DNA from: Rhizobiaceae bacterium
GTDB lineage: Bacteria > Pseudomonadota > Alphaproteobacteria > Rhizobiales > Rhizobiaceae
Direction: 5' to 3'
NCBI GenBank assembly: GCA_004299545.1
Contig: SCRB01000960.1
Coordinates: 1 to 5,327 of the forward strand
Length of the DNA: 5,327 nucleotides
Shown here piece after piece: positions 1 through 5,327 of the stretch (position 1 is its first letter; every line of letters starts with the position of its first letter). Below the pieces are notes generated by a model, which was not told the origin of the DNA, ran no database searches, and saw only the letters and a list, made by a program, of their open reading frames with translations. The position numbers were made by a program, and so were the translations under genes.

Positions 1-1
1 C

Positions 2-1237
2 GGCGACGGAGAGCCAGAGGTAGACAGAATCGGCAAGGTCACGCGCGTTTCGATCGGCCTGACGGAGCAGGATTACGAGGAATATTACCTCGGCTACGCC
101 AACAGCGTGCTCTGGCCGCTTTGCCATTACCGGCTGGACCTGGTCAATTTCCAGCAGGCCTATTTCGACAGTTATGTCAGGGTGAACAGCAAATTCGCGT
201 CCAGCCTGCTTCCCTTCCTTGAGCCGGACGATATCGTCTGGGTGCATGATTATCACCTGATACCGCTGGCGGAAGAGTTGCGCCGCCGCGGCTGCCGCCA
301 GCGTATCGGCTTCTTTCTCCATATCCCCTTCCCGCCGCCGGACCTTCTCGCCGCCGCGACCAGCCATGAATATCTGGTCGAATGCCTGTCGGCCTACGAT
401 CTGATCGGCTTCCAGACGGAAGCCGACCTCACCAATTTCCGCCGCTACATCGAGGAGAACAGCGGCGCGGAGGAGCTTTCCGCCGGCTTCATGCGGATGG
501 GCGACAATACTTTCGAGGCGGGAGCCTTCCCGATCGGCATCGATGTCGATCACTTCGCCGAGATGGCGGAGAAAGGATCGGAGGAAGTCGCGATCGACCA
601 GATGCGCCGGCAGATGCTGGGCCGAAAGCAGGTGGTGGGTGTCGATCGCCTCGATTATTCGAAAGGGCTGCCGGACCGCTTCAAGGCTTTCGAACGGCTT
701 CTGGAAAACCACCCCGACATTCACAAGAAAGTCAGTCTGCTGCAGATCGCGCCACCGACGCGCGAGGATGTCCAGTCCTATGCCGACATCCGCGAGGAAC
801 TCGAACGGCTTTCAGGCGCCATCAACGGCCGCTTCGCGGATTTCAACTGGACGCCGATCCGCTACCTGCACCGCAACGTGCCGCGCGACAAGCTTGCCGC
901 GCTGTTCCGCTCGAGCCAGGTCGGCTTCGTCACGCCGCTTCGCGATGGCATGAACCTCGTCGCCAAGGAATTCGTCGCCGCGCAGGAAAGCGCAGATCCG
1001 GGCGTTCTCGTGCTGTCGCAGTTCGCCGGTGCAGCCGAGCAGATGGCGGAGGCCGTGATCGTCAATCCCTACGATTTGGATGCAATGGCCGAAGCGCTCT
1101 ACCGCGCGCTGACGATGCCGCTCGACGAGCGCAAGGAGCGGCATGAGGCGCTTTTGAAACGCATCAAGGAGAGTAACGCCCACGCCTGGATGAACGGCTT
1201 CCTGACCGCCCTGGAGAATTCCCGTCCGGCGGCGTGA
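2..1237 (+). CDS. otsA: Trehalose-6-phosphate synthase (alpha,alpha-trehalose-phosphate synthase, UDP-forming), 5'-truncated by the window edge
   Basis: A GT20 retaining glycosyltransferase that joins glucose from UDP-glucose to glucose-6-phosphate, giving trehalose-6-phosphate in the cytoplasm. The frame is open from base 2, so 411 residues are visible. By comparison with E. coli OtsA (474 aa) about 47 N-terminal residues, including the glycine-rich donor loop, lie outside the window. Nearly every known active-site residue can be placed (fragment numbering, E. coli in brackets): Y29 (Y76), W38 (W85), D83 in HDYHL (D130), H107 in HIPFP (H154), R216 and K221 in RLDYSKG (R262, K267), R254 (R300), D315 and E323 in [11 protein letters not shown] (D361, E369). 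The GTG at 107 is internal and not the start. No otsB phosphatase follows; the next gene converges 36 bp away. The visible part is intact, with no frameshift. Identification is very secure. Confidence 0.97.
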   Translation, partial: GDGEPEVDRIGKVTRVSIGLTEQDYEEYYLGYANSVLWPLCHYRLDLVNFQQAYFDSYVRVNSKFASSLLPFLEPDDIVWVHDYHLIPLAEELRRRGCRQRIGFFLHIPFPPPDLLAAATSHEYLVECLSAYDLIGFQTEADLTNFRRYIEENSGAEELSAGFMRMGDNTFEAGAFPIGIDVDHFAEMAEKGSEEVAIDQMRRQMLGRKQVVGVDRLDYSKGLPDRFKAFERLLENHPDIHKKVSLLQIAPPTREDVQSYADIREELERLSGAINGRFADFNWTPIRYLHRNVPRDKLAALFRSSQVGFVTPLRDGMNLVAKEFVAAQESADPGVLVLSQFAGAAEQMAEAVIVNPYDLDAMAEALYRALTMPLDERKERHEALLKRIKESNAHAWMNGFLTALENSRPAA

Positions 1238-1273
1238 CAGGGCACAATTCCGGAAGAATGGAACCCGTTACCC
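1238..1273. other. Convergent intergenic gap between otsA and the kinase gene
   Basis: Only 36 bp separate the two facing stop codons. I see no strong GC hairpin followed by a T-run on either strand, so there is no recognisable rho-independent terminator. Termination would have to be factor-dependent, or transcripts may run into the opposing gene and make antisense RNA (inference). Confidence 0.6.
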
Positions 1274-1978
1274 TCAGACCACCAGGGCCTTGTCCTGCCA
1301 GAGGCGGAATCCGCCCTTAAAGGCAAGCGTATTGTCGCCGCGGCGGCAACCTTCCGGCAGTTCGCTCAGCCTTTCGACATTGCCGCCGCCGATCACGACA
1401 TAATCGGGCTGCATCGCGGCGCGCAGCCGTTCGACCACGTCAAAAACCGATTTCCGCCACTTCTTCTTGCCGCGCTTTTCAAGGCCGCGCTCGCCGACAT
1501 ACTCCTCGAAAGACCTGCCCTTTTTGTATGGCAGATGCGCAAGCTCCATCGGCTGTGCGATATTGTCCACGATCATCGCCGCGCCGAGCCCTGTGCCAAG
1601 GCCGAGAAAGAGCATACGGCCGCCTTCATAGCTACCGATCGCCTGCATCAGCGCGTCGTTGACGATCTTCACCGGCACGCCGAAGCTGCCCTTAAAGTCG
1701 AAACCCACCCAATGCGGCCCGAGATTGGCCGGCTCGACCAGCGGCCGGTTATGCAGGACGGGACCGGGATAGCCCATCCCGATCACGTCGTAGTGCCAGC
1801 CTTCCGCGAGCTTTTTCACGGCCGCCACCATGCCGGCGGCAGTCATTTTTGGTCCGGACTCGGCCTTCCGTTCCTCGCTGCCGGTGCTGGTCATCACCTT
1901 CACATGCGAACCGCCGATATCGATGCCAAGGACGACCTGCGCGGTCGCCGCAACGATCTTCTTCTCGACCTTGTTCAT
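1274..1978 (-). CDS. ROK-family sugar kinase, probable glucokinase (polyphosphate-glucokinase-like)
   Basis: A 234-residue protein of the ROK/ASKHA kinase fold, predicted to phosphorylate glucose to glucose-6-phosphate in the cytoplasm. Visible in order: phosphate-1 motif DIGGSHVK (residues 20-27), a GMGYPGPV strand-turn (67-74), a sugar-loop segment around 87-99, catalytic Asp108 in VNDA, phosphate-2 motif GLGTGLGA (126-133), sugar-binding Glu145 and His148 in ELAH, and adenosine motif IGGGN (196-200). The CxCGxxGC zinc site of ordinary ROK kinases is absent, as in the short polyphosphate glucokinases, which are only slightly longer (about 250-270 aa). Whether the donor is ATP or polyphosphate, and whether glucose is the substrate, cannot be read from sequence; the neighbouring glycosidase and zwf make glucose likely. 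The ATG at 1978 is supported by GAGGG at 1986-1990. It is the last gene of the leftward group, 44 bp after zwf. Confidence 0.85.
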   Translation of the reverse strand: MNKVEKKIVAATAQVVLGIDIGGSHVKVMTSTGSEERKAESGPKMTAAGMVAAVKKLAEGWHYDVIGMGYPGPVLHNRPLVEPANLGPHWVGFDFKGSFGVPVKIVNDALMQAIGSYEGGRMLFLGLGTGLGAAMIVDNIAQPMELAHLPYKKGRSFEEYVGERGLEKRGKKKWRKSVFDVVERLRAAMQPDYVVIGGGNVERLSELPEGCRRGDNTLAFKGGFRLWQDKALVV

Positions 1979-1985
1979 ATCTTCG

Positions 1986-1990
1986 CCCTC
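1986..1990 (-). promoter_or_regulatory. Shine-Dalgarno sequence for the ROK kinase
   Basis: GAGGG on the minus strand lies 7 nt upstream of the ATG at 1978. It falls in the degenerate third unit of the 17-bp repeat, which places the ribosome-binding site correctly for this start. Confidence 0.65.
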
Positions 1991-2037
1991 ATTTGGCCGC
2001 CGGCCTCATTTCGCTTTCGGCCTCATTTCGCTTTCGG
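1987..2037 (-). repeat. 17-bp tandem repeat spanning the zwf stop codon
   Basis: Two identical 17-bp units, 2004-2020 and 2021-2037 (CCTCATTTCGCTTTCGG on the plus strand), are followed by a degenerate third unit at 1987-2003 that matches at 13 of 17 positions. In the sense of the operon each unit carries AAATGAGG. The unit nearest zwf encodes the last residues of Zwf and its TGA; the second repeats that coding and stop in the spacer. Period-17 identity covers 2001-2037. Confidence 0.9.
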
Positions 2038-3402
2038 GTTCACCCAGCCGTTCACCGGGCCGAAGCCCTTCATGGCGTCGGCCGGTCCCCACGTCCCCGG
2101 ATCATAAACGGGCGGCGGCGTCTTGTCGTCCAGAACCGGCCCGACGATGCGCCAGGCGATCTCGCTGGCATCCTGGCGGGTGAAAAGCTGGGAATTGCCG
2201 TTCATGGCATCGCCGATCAGCCTGACATAAGGTGGCATGTCGTCCTTGCCGGAATCGAGTGCCAGGAGTTCGACCTGTTCGCCGGTCATTTCGTCGCCGG
2301 GTTTCTTACGGCGCGCGCCGATGCCGATCGACAGGTCGGGGCCCACGCCGAAGCGGATATAGTTCGATTCCGCGCCGTCGATCGGATCGAACACATCAAG
2401 CGGCGGCTTGCGGAACCGCACCACGACCTCGGTGCTGGTGGTCGGCAGGCATTTGCCGGCGCGTATGAAGAACGGGACGCCCTGCCAGCGCCATGTATCG
2501 ACGAAAAGGCGCACCGCAGCGAAGGTCTCGACCGGAGAGTTGGGAGCGACACCCGGCTCGGCCAGATATCCCTTGAACTGCCCGCGCACGACATCGGCCT
2601 TGCTTAGCGTGCGGATCGACCGCAGCACCTGGACCTTCTCGTCGATCATGTCCTGGCTCGAACGTCCGTTCGGTGGCTCCATGGCAAGCAGGAGCATGAT
2701 GTTGAGGAGGTGGTTCTCGATGACGTCGCGGATACAGCCGACCTCGTCATAGAAATGGCCCCGCCCCTGGACGCCGAAATTCTCGGCCATGTTGATCTGG
2801 ACGTCGGCGATGTAATTGCGGTTCCAGACAGGTTCCAGAAACGAATTGGCGAAGCGGAAATAGAGCAGGTTCTGGATCGCCTCCTTGCCGAGAAAATGGT
2901 CGATGCGGAAGATCCTGTCCTCGTCGAAGACCATGTGAAGGACGCGGTTCAGCCAGCGCGCCGATTGCAGGTCACGCCCGAAGGGTTTCTCGACCATCAG
3001 CCTCGCACCAACCGATGCGCCGGATTGTTCGAGTCCCTGCACCACCACCTCGAACATGCTGGGCGGCACGGCGAGATAGTGCAGCGGGCGCTTGTAATCG
3101 CCGAGCGCCTCCTTCAGCTTGCCGAATGTAGCCTGGTCGCGATAATCGCCGCTGACATAGCGCAGGAGCGCGGCGAGCTTGGAGAAGACCTTGTCGTCGA
3201 CCTTGCCGAACGTGTTCTTGATGCCATCCCTGGCACGCTCCTGAAGCTTTTTCACGTCCCATTGATCGAACGCGACGCCGATGACAGGCTCCTTGAGGGC
3301 ACCGTTCTCAACCATCTTGTAGAGGGCGGGAAAAATCTTCTTGTGGGCGAGATCGCCGGTGGCCCCGAAAAGCACAAGCGCGTCGGACCGTTCTTCGCTC
3401 AT
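2023..3402 (-). CDS. zwf: Glucose-6-phosphate 1-dehydrogenase, short form
   Basis: Oxidises glucose-6-phosphate to 6-phosphoglucono-1,5-lactone, the first step of the oxidative pentose phosphate or Entner-Doudoroff route, in the cytoplasm. The protein has 459 residues, shorter than the usual 480-510. Visible in order: Rossmann motif GATGDLAHKK (13-22), EKPFG (138-142), the family signature RIDHFLGKE (166-174), catalytic-dyad His231 in YDEVG..RDVIENHLLN, and substrate-contact RAGK (314-317). At the end of the second beta strand the sequence is GVAFDQ (42-47), without the arginine that binds the NADP 2'-phosphate in Leuconostoc G6PDH (R46), so NAD may be preferred (inference). The frame is open to 3630, but ATG 3402 is chosen because AGGAAGG precedes it, the fold starts seven residues later, and longer forms would run toward or into gnd. 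It lies 73 bp after gnd. The C-terminal codons and stop fall in a tandem repeat. Confidence 0.96.
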   Translation of the reverse strand: MSEERSDALVLFGATGDLAHKKIFPALYKMVENGALKEPVIGVAFDQWDVKKLQERARDGIKNTFGKVDDKVFSKLAALLRYVSGDYRDQATFGKLKEALGDYKRPLHYLAVPPSMFEVVVQGLEQSGASVGARLMVEKPFGRDLQSARWLNRVLHMVFDEDRIFRIDHFLGKEAIQNLLYFRFANSFLEPVWNRNYIADVQINMAENFGVQGRGHFYDEVGCIRDVIENHLLNIMLLLAMEPPNGRSSQDMIDEKVQVLRSIRTLSKADVVRGQFKGYLAEPGVAPNSPVETFAAVRLFVDTWRWQGVPFFIRAGKCLPTTSTEVVVRFRKPPLDVFDPIDGAESNYIRFGVGPDLSIGIGARRKKPGDEMTGEQVELLALDSGKDDMPPYVRLIGDAMNGNSQLFTRQDASEIAWRIVGPVLDDKTPPPVYDPGTWGPADAMKGFGPVNGWVNPKAK

Positions 3403-3410
3403 GAAACCTG

Positions 3411-3417
3411 CCTTCCT
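3411..3417 (-). promoter_or_regulatory. Shine-Dalgarno sequence that decides the zwf start
   Basis: AGGAAGG on the minus strand sits 8 nt before ATG 3402. The alternative in-frame ATG at 3432, which would add ten residues, has no purine-rich site upstream, so 3402 is preferred. Confidence 0.75.
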
Positions 3418-3446
3418 GTTGTTTCGGATCATATTGTTGAAACGGC

Positions 3447-3463
3447 CACGGCGTTGCGCCGCG
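3447..3463 (-). other. Short GC-rich hairpin in the gnd-zwf spacer
   Basis: In the operon transcript a 7-bp stem (one G-U pair, core CGGCG/CGCCG) closes a 3-nt loop. No U-tract follows, so it is not a canonical terminator. It could stabilise or help process the mRNA between gnd and zwf, or be chance in GC-rich DNA. Confidence 0.35.
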
Positions 3464-3475
3464 ACGTTGCCGGAG

Positions 3476-4489
3476 CTACTTCCCGGCCGGCTTTTCAAGA
3501 TGGCCGCCGAACTCATAACGCATGGCGGACAAGAGCTTGTCGGCAAATTCGGAATCGCCGCGCGAACTGAAGCGCTGGAAAAGCGCCGCCGCCAGGATAT
3601 TGGCCGGAACCCCTGTTTCGATGGCCGCATTCAGCGTCCAGCGCCCCTCACCCGAATCCGAGACCCGACCGCCGAACTTGCCGAGCGCCGCGTCCTCGCG
3701 CAGCGCCGACGCCGTCAGGTCGAGCAGCCAGGAACTGATGACGCTGCCATGCCGCCAGACTTCGGCCACAGAGGCGAGATCGATGTCGAATTTGTAATAT
3801 TCCGGATGATCGAGCGGCGTCGTTTCGGCGTCCGTTTCACGCTTCTTTTCGCCGGCGTCGGCGGCCTTGAGGATGTTCATGCCCTCCGCATAGGCGGCCA
3901 TGACGCCGTATTCGATGCCGTTATGCACCATCTTGACGAAATGACCGGAACCCGACGGCCCGCAATGCAGATAGCCGAAGGGTGCGGTGCCGTGCGACTT
4001 GTCCGGAGCCTTTTCCGCCGGGTCCGCCCCCGGTGCCAACGCCGTAAAGACGGGGTCGAGATGCTTCACCGCGCCGTCGGGGCCGCCGATCATCAGGCAA
4101 TAGCCGCGCTCCAGCCCCCACACGCCGCCGCTGGTGCCGACATCGACATAATTCAGGCCTTTCGGCGCCAGCTTCGCTGCCCGGTCGATATCGTCGTGGT
4201 AGTAAGAATTGCCGCCATCGATGATGATGTCGCCCTTCTCCATCAGGCCGGCAAGCTTGTCGACATTCGCGCCGGTGATGCCGGCGGGAAGCATCAGCCA
4301 TGCCGAGCGCGGCTTGGCCAGCTTGGAGACGAATTCCTCCATCGAGCCGGCTCCGACCGCGCCTTCCTTGACGAGACCTGCAACCGCGTCCTTGCTGATG
4401 TCATAGACGACGCATTCGTGACCCGCCTTCAACAGGCGCCGCACCATGTTCGCGCCCATTCTGCCCAGTCCCATCATACCGATCTGCAT
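3476..4489 (-). CDS. gnd: 6-phosphogluconate dehydrogenase, decarboxylating, short (GndA/YqeC-like) form
   Basis: Oxidatively decarboxylates 6-phosphogluconate to ribulose-5-phosphate and CO2 in the cytoplasm. It has 337 residues, the length of the short subfamily rather than the roughly 470 of E. coli Gnd. Visible in order: dinucleotide motif GLGRMG (7-12), DGGNS (91-95), the substrate loop GTSGG (118-122), HFVKMVHNGIEYG (183-195) with catalytic Lys186, His189, Asn190 and Glu193, and the C-terminal SDSGEGRWT (277-285) and RFSSR (306-310) segments. At the tip of beta strand 2 it reads YDIS (29-32), where E. coli has NRS/T whose Arg holds the NADP 2'-phosphate; Asp30 there points to NAD (inference). 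ATG 4489 starts directly at the Rossmann fold and has AGGAAG at 4494-4499. It lies 72 bp after the glycosidase and 73 bp before zwf, in the same direction. Confidence 0.95.
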   Translation of the reverse strand: MQIGMMGLGRMGANMVRRLLKAGHECVVYDISKDAVAGLVKEGAVGAGSMEEFVSKLAKPRSAWLMLPAGITGANVDKLAGLMEKGDIIIDGGNSYYHDDIDRAAKLAPKGLNYVDVGTSGGVWGLERGYCLMIGGPDGAVKHLDPVFTALAPGADPAEKAPDKSHGTAPFGYLHCGPSGSGHFVKMVHNGIEYGVMAAYAEGMNILKAADAGEKKRETDAETTPLDHPEYYKFDIDLASVAEVWRHGSVISSWLLDLTASALREDAALGKFGGRVSDSGEGRWTLNAAIETGVPANILAAALFQRFSSRGDSEFADKLLSAMRYEFGGHLEKPAGK

Positions 4490-4493
4490 ATCG

Positions 4494-4499
4494 CTTCCT
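4494..4499 (-). promoter_or_regulatory. Shine-Dalgarno sequence for gnd
   Basis: AGGAAG on the minus strand ends 4 nt before ATG 4489 (its AGGA core ends 6 nt before). It closely resembles the zwf site AGGAAGG. Confidence 0.7.
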
Positions 4500-4555
4500 G
4501 CCTTGTTGGGTCGTCAACCGATAAACCTGTCGTCTCGCTTCCAGTGCCTTCGCCA

Positions 4556-4573
4556 GATGCCCTATAGGGCATC
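4556..4573. other. Perfect 18-bp palindrome over the glycosidase stop codon
   Basis: GATGCCCTATAGGGCATC equals its own reverse complement. In RNA it would form a 7-bp stem with a UAUA loop covering the TAG of the glycosidase gene. No T-run follows on the minus strand, so it is not a typical terminator. A dyad-symmetric protein-binding site, or an mRNA 3'-end stabilising or processing hairpin between the glycosidase and gnd, are the alternatives. Confidence 0.6.
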
Positions 4574-5327
4574 CTCAGCGTCGATCGTGACGCAGAAATC
4601 GCTTCCCTCCCAATGGCCCGAATCGGGCCAGAAGAAGGTAAAACACACGCAATCGCCGGATTTTGCCCGCTCCACGGGGAGATCAACGAAACAGACCCCG
4701 AAACAGTTGCGAAAGGTTTCACTGTCATGCACGTTTTTCCAGCCGTCGAGGCTCCAGTGGACGACTGCGTTGGCCGTCGCTTCTATGCGCAGCACCTTGC
4801 CTGGCGGTATCGAACGGATCTTGTTGACGAACTGCCATGACCTGACGGGAGAAACCGTCCTGTCACGGATATAGCGCCTCACGCCCTGCGGCGGCATGTC
4901 GAAGACGGCACCGTCGCGAAGCGAGCGCAACAGCTTGATATGTTCCGAATGCGCCCAGACCAGCGGCATGGCGCTGCCCGAAGGCTGGCCGTGGAACAGC
5001 TCTCTTTCGGGCATATCCGGGCCATCCCATACCTGTTCGGGGATCAGGCCACCCTTGCCGGCGGAAAGCTCCAGCGTCTCCAGCAGCTTCAATGCCTTCG
5101 CCTTGCGTCCTGCCGCCAGTTCGTAATGGGCGCGTTCGCCAGTGAGAAGCGGCCAGGGCTTGCCGTGACCGGTCCCGTCGAACGGCCTGCCGTCCTTGTG
5201 CTCGCCATAGCCGTCATCATTATAGCGGTACCAGACCGGCCCCTGCGGCAAATCGCATTTGAGGGAACGGTCGATCACCTTCACCGTATCGATGATGCGC
5301 GGGTCGTCCGGGCTGCGGGCCGCGGAC
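4562..5327 (-). CDS. GH15 glucoamylase-like glycosidase, C-terminal part only (5' end beyond the window)
   Basis: A glycoside hydrolase family 15 protein of the bacterial glucoamylase/glucodextranase type, expected to release glucose from the non-reducing end of alpha-glucans. The frame is open to the window edge; 254 residues are visible and I estimate some 500 N-terminal residues are missing, with the general acid Glu. Seen in order: PDDPRIIDTVKVID, WYRYNDDGYGEH, PWPLLTGERAHYELAAG (about 58-73), LIPEQVWD (94-101) whose Glu97 should be the catalytic general base, and MPLVWAHSEHIKLLRSL (120-136), the last helices of the (alpha/alpha)6 barrel. Residues about 160-252 form a beta-rich tail with HWSLDGW and TFFWPDSGHWEG, seen after the barrel in related alphaproteobacterial proteins. 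The GTG at 5284 is internal, not the start. Location cannot be judged without the N-terminus. Trehalose or another alpha-glucoside as substrate is possible, since GH15 also contains trehalases. Confidence 0.9.
   Translation of the reverse strand, partial: SAARSPDDPRIIDTVKVIDRSLKCDLPQGPVWYRYNDDGYGEHKDGRPFDGTGHGKPWPLLTGERAHYELAAGRKAKALKLLETLELSAGKGGLIPEQVWDGPDMPERELFHGQPSGSAMPLVWAHSEHIKLLRSLRDGAVFDMPPQGVRRYIRDRTVSPVRSWQFVNKIRSIPPGKVLRIEATANAVVHWSLDGWKNVHDSETFRNCFGVCFVDLPVERAKSGDCVCFTFFWPDSGHWEGSDFCVTIDAEDAL

Noticed and set aside
1283..1297. Possible terminator hairpin near the convergent stops
   Set aside because: A 6-bp stem with one G-U pair can be drawn, but it lies inside the kinase coding region and has no U-tract on either strand.
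812..1326. Minus-strand frames opposite the otsA 3' half
   Set aside because: They are antisense to the conserved OtsA active-site region, with no supporting ribosome-binding site or motif.
1535..2607. Overlapping plus-strand open frames opposite the kinase and zwf 3' end
   Set aside because: They overlap one another in different frames, are antisense to clear genes and show no motif.
2710..3570. Plus-strand open frame of 286 codons opposite zwf
   Set aside because: Fully antisense to the catalytic core of zwf, with a translation that resembles no protein family I know.
3403..3630. N-terminal extension of Zwf to an ATG at 3630 or 3432
   Set aside because: The 3630 start would overlap the gnd coding end by about 150 bp and adds a non-conserved Arg/Ser-rich peptide. 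The 3432 start has no ribosome-binding site, whereas 3402 has AGGAAGG at good spacing.
3341..4567. Long plus-strand open frame (408 codons) opposite gnd and the zwf start
   Set aside because: It is antisense to two secure genes, has low-complexity Arg/His/Asp-rich translation with no recognisable motif, and is typical of GC-rich DNA lacking stops on the opposite strand.
5282..5284. GTG as start of the glycosidase gene
   Set aside because: The frame continues upstream to the window edge with conserved GH15 sequence (PDDPRIIDTVKVID), so this valine codon is internal.

Overview
The window looks like chromosome or large-plasmid DNA of an alphaproteobacterium, most likely a member of the Hyphomicrobiales (Rhizobium/Sinorhizobium/Mesorhizobium-like). 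This rests on the GC-rich coding sequence, the style of the proteins, and the pairing of a short-form 6-phosphogluconate dehydrogenase with a short glucose-6-phosphate dehydrogenase and a bacterial GH15 glucoamylase. The genus is an inference; nothing in the window proves it.

Layout. A 5'-truncated trehalose-6-phosphate synthase gene (otsA) runs rightward from the left edge to 1237. Facing it, four genes run leftward as one probable operon. In transcription order they are the C-terminal third of a GH15 glucoamylase-like glycosidase (right edge to 4562), gnd (4489 to 3476), zwf (3402 to 2023) and a ROK-family, glucokinase-like kinase (1978 to 1274). The two groups converge, with only 36 bp between their stop codons. 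The spacers inside the leftward group are 72, 73 and 44 bp, and the three internal genes each have a recognisable Shine-Dalgarno sequence. No RNA gene, mobile element, CRISPR array or rho-independent terminator was found, and no stretch above 300 bp lacks a gene.

How the genes fit together (inference from families). The glycosidase would release glucose from an alpha-glucan, the kinase would make glucose-6-phosphate, and Zwf and Gnd would oxidise it to ribulose-5-phosphate. OtsA on the other strand consumes the same glucose-6-phosphate to make trehalose-6-phosphate. The set therefore surrounds one metabolite with a source, an oxidative drain and a biosynthetic drain. No 6-phosphogluconolactonase gene is visible here.

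Most worth a second look: (i) the zwf-to-kinase junction, where a 17-bp tandem repeat produces a chain of three tiny reading frames linked by overlapping ATGA stop/start signals; (ii) both dehydrogenases lack the basic residue that normally holds the NADP 2'-phosphate, suggesting an NADH-yielding oxidative pentose phosphate route; (iii) a perfect 18-bp palindrome over the glycosidase stop codon.
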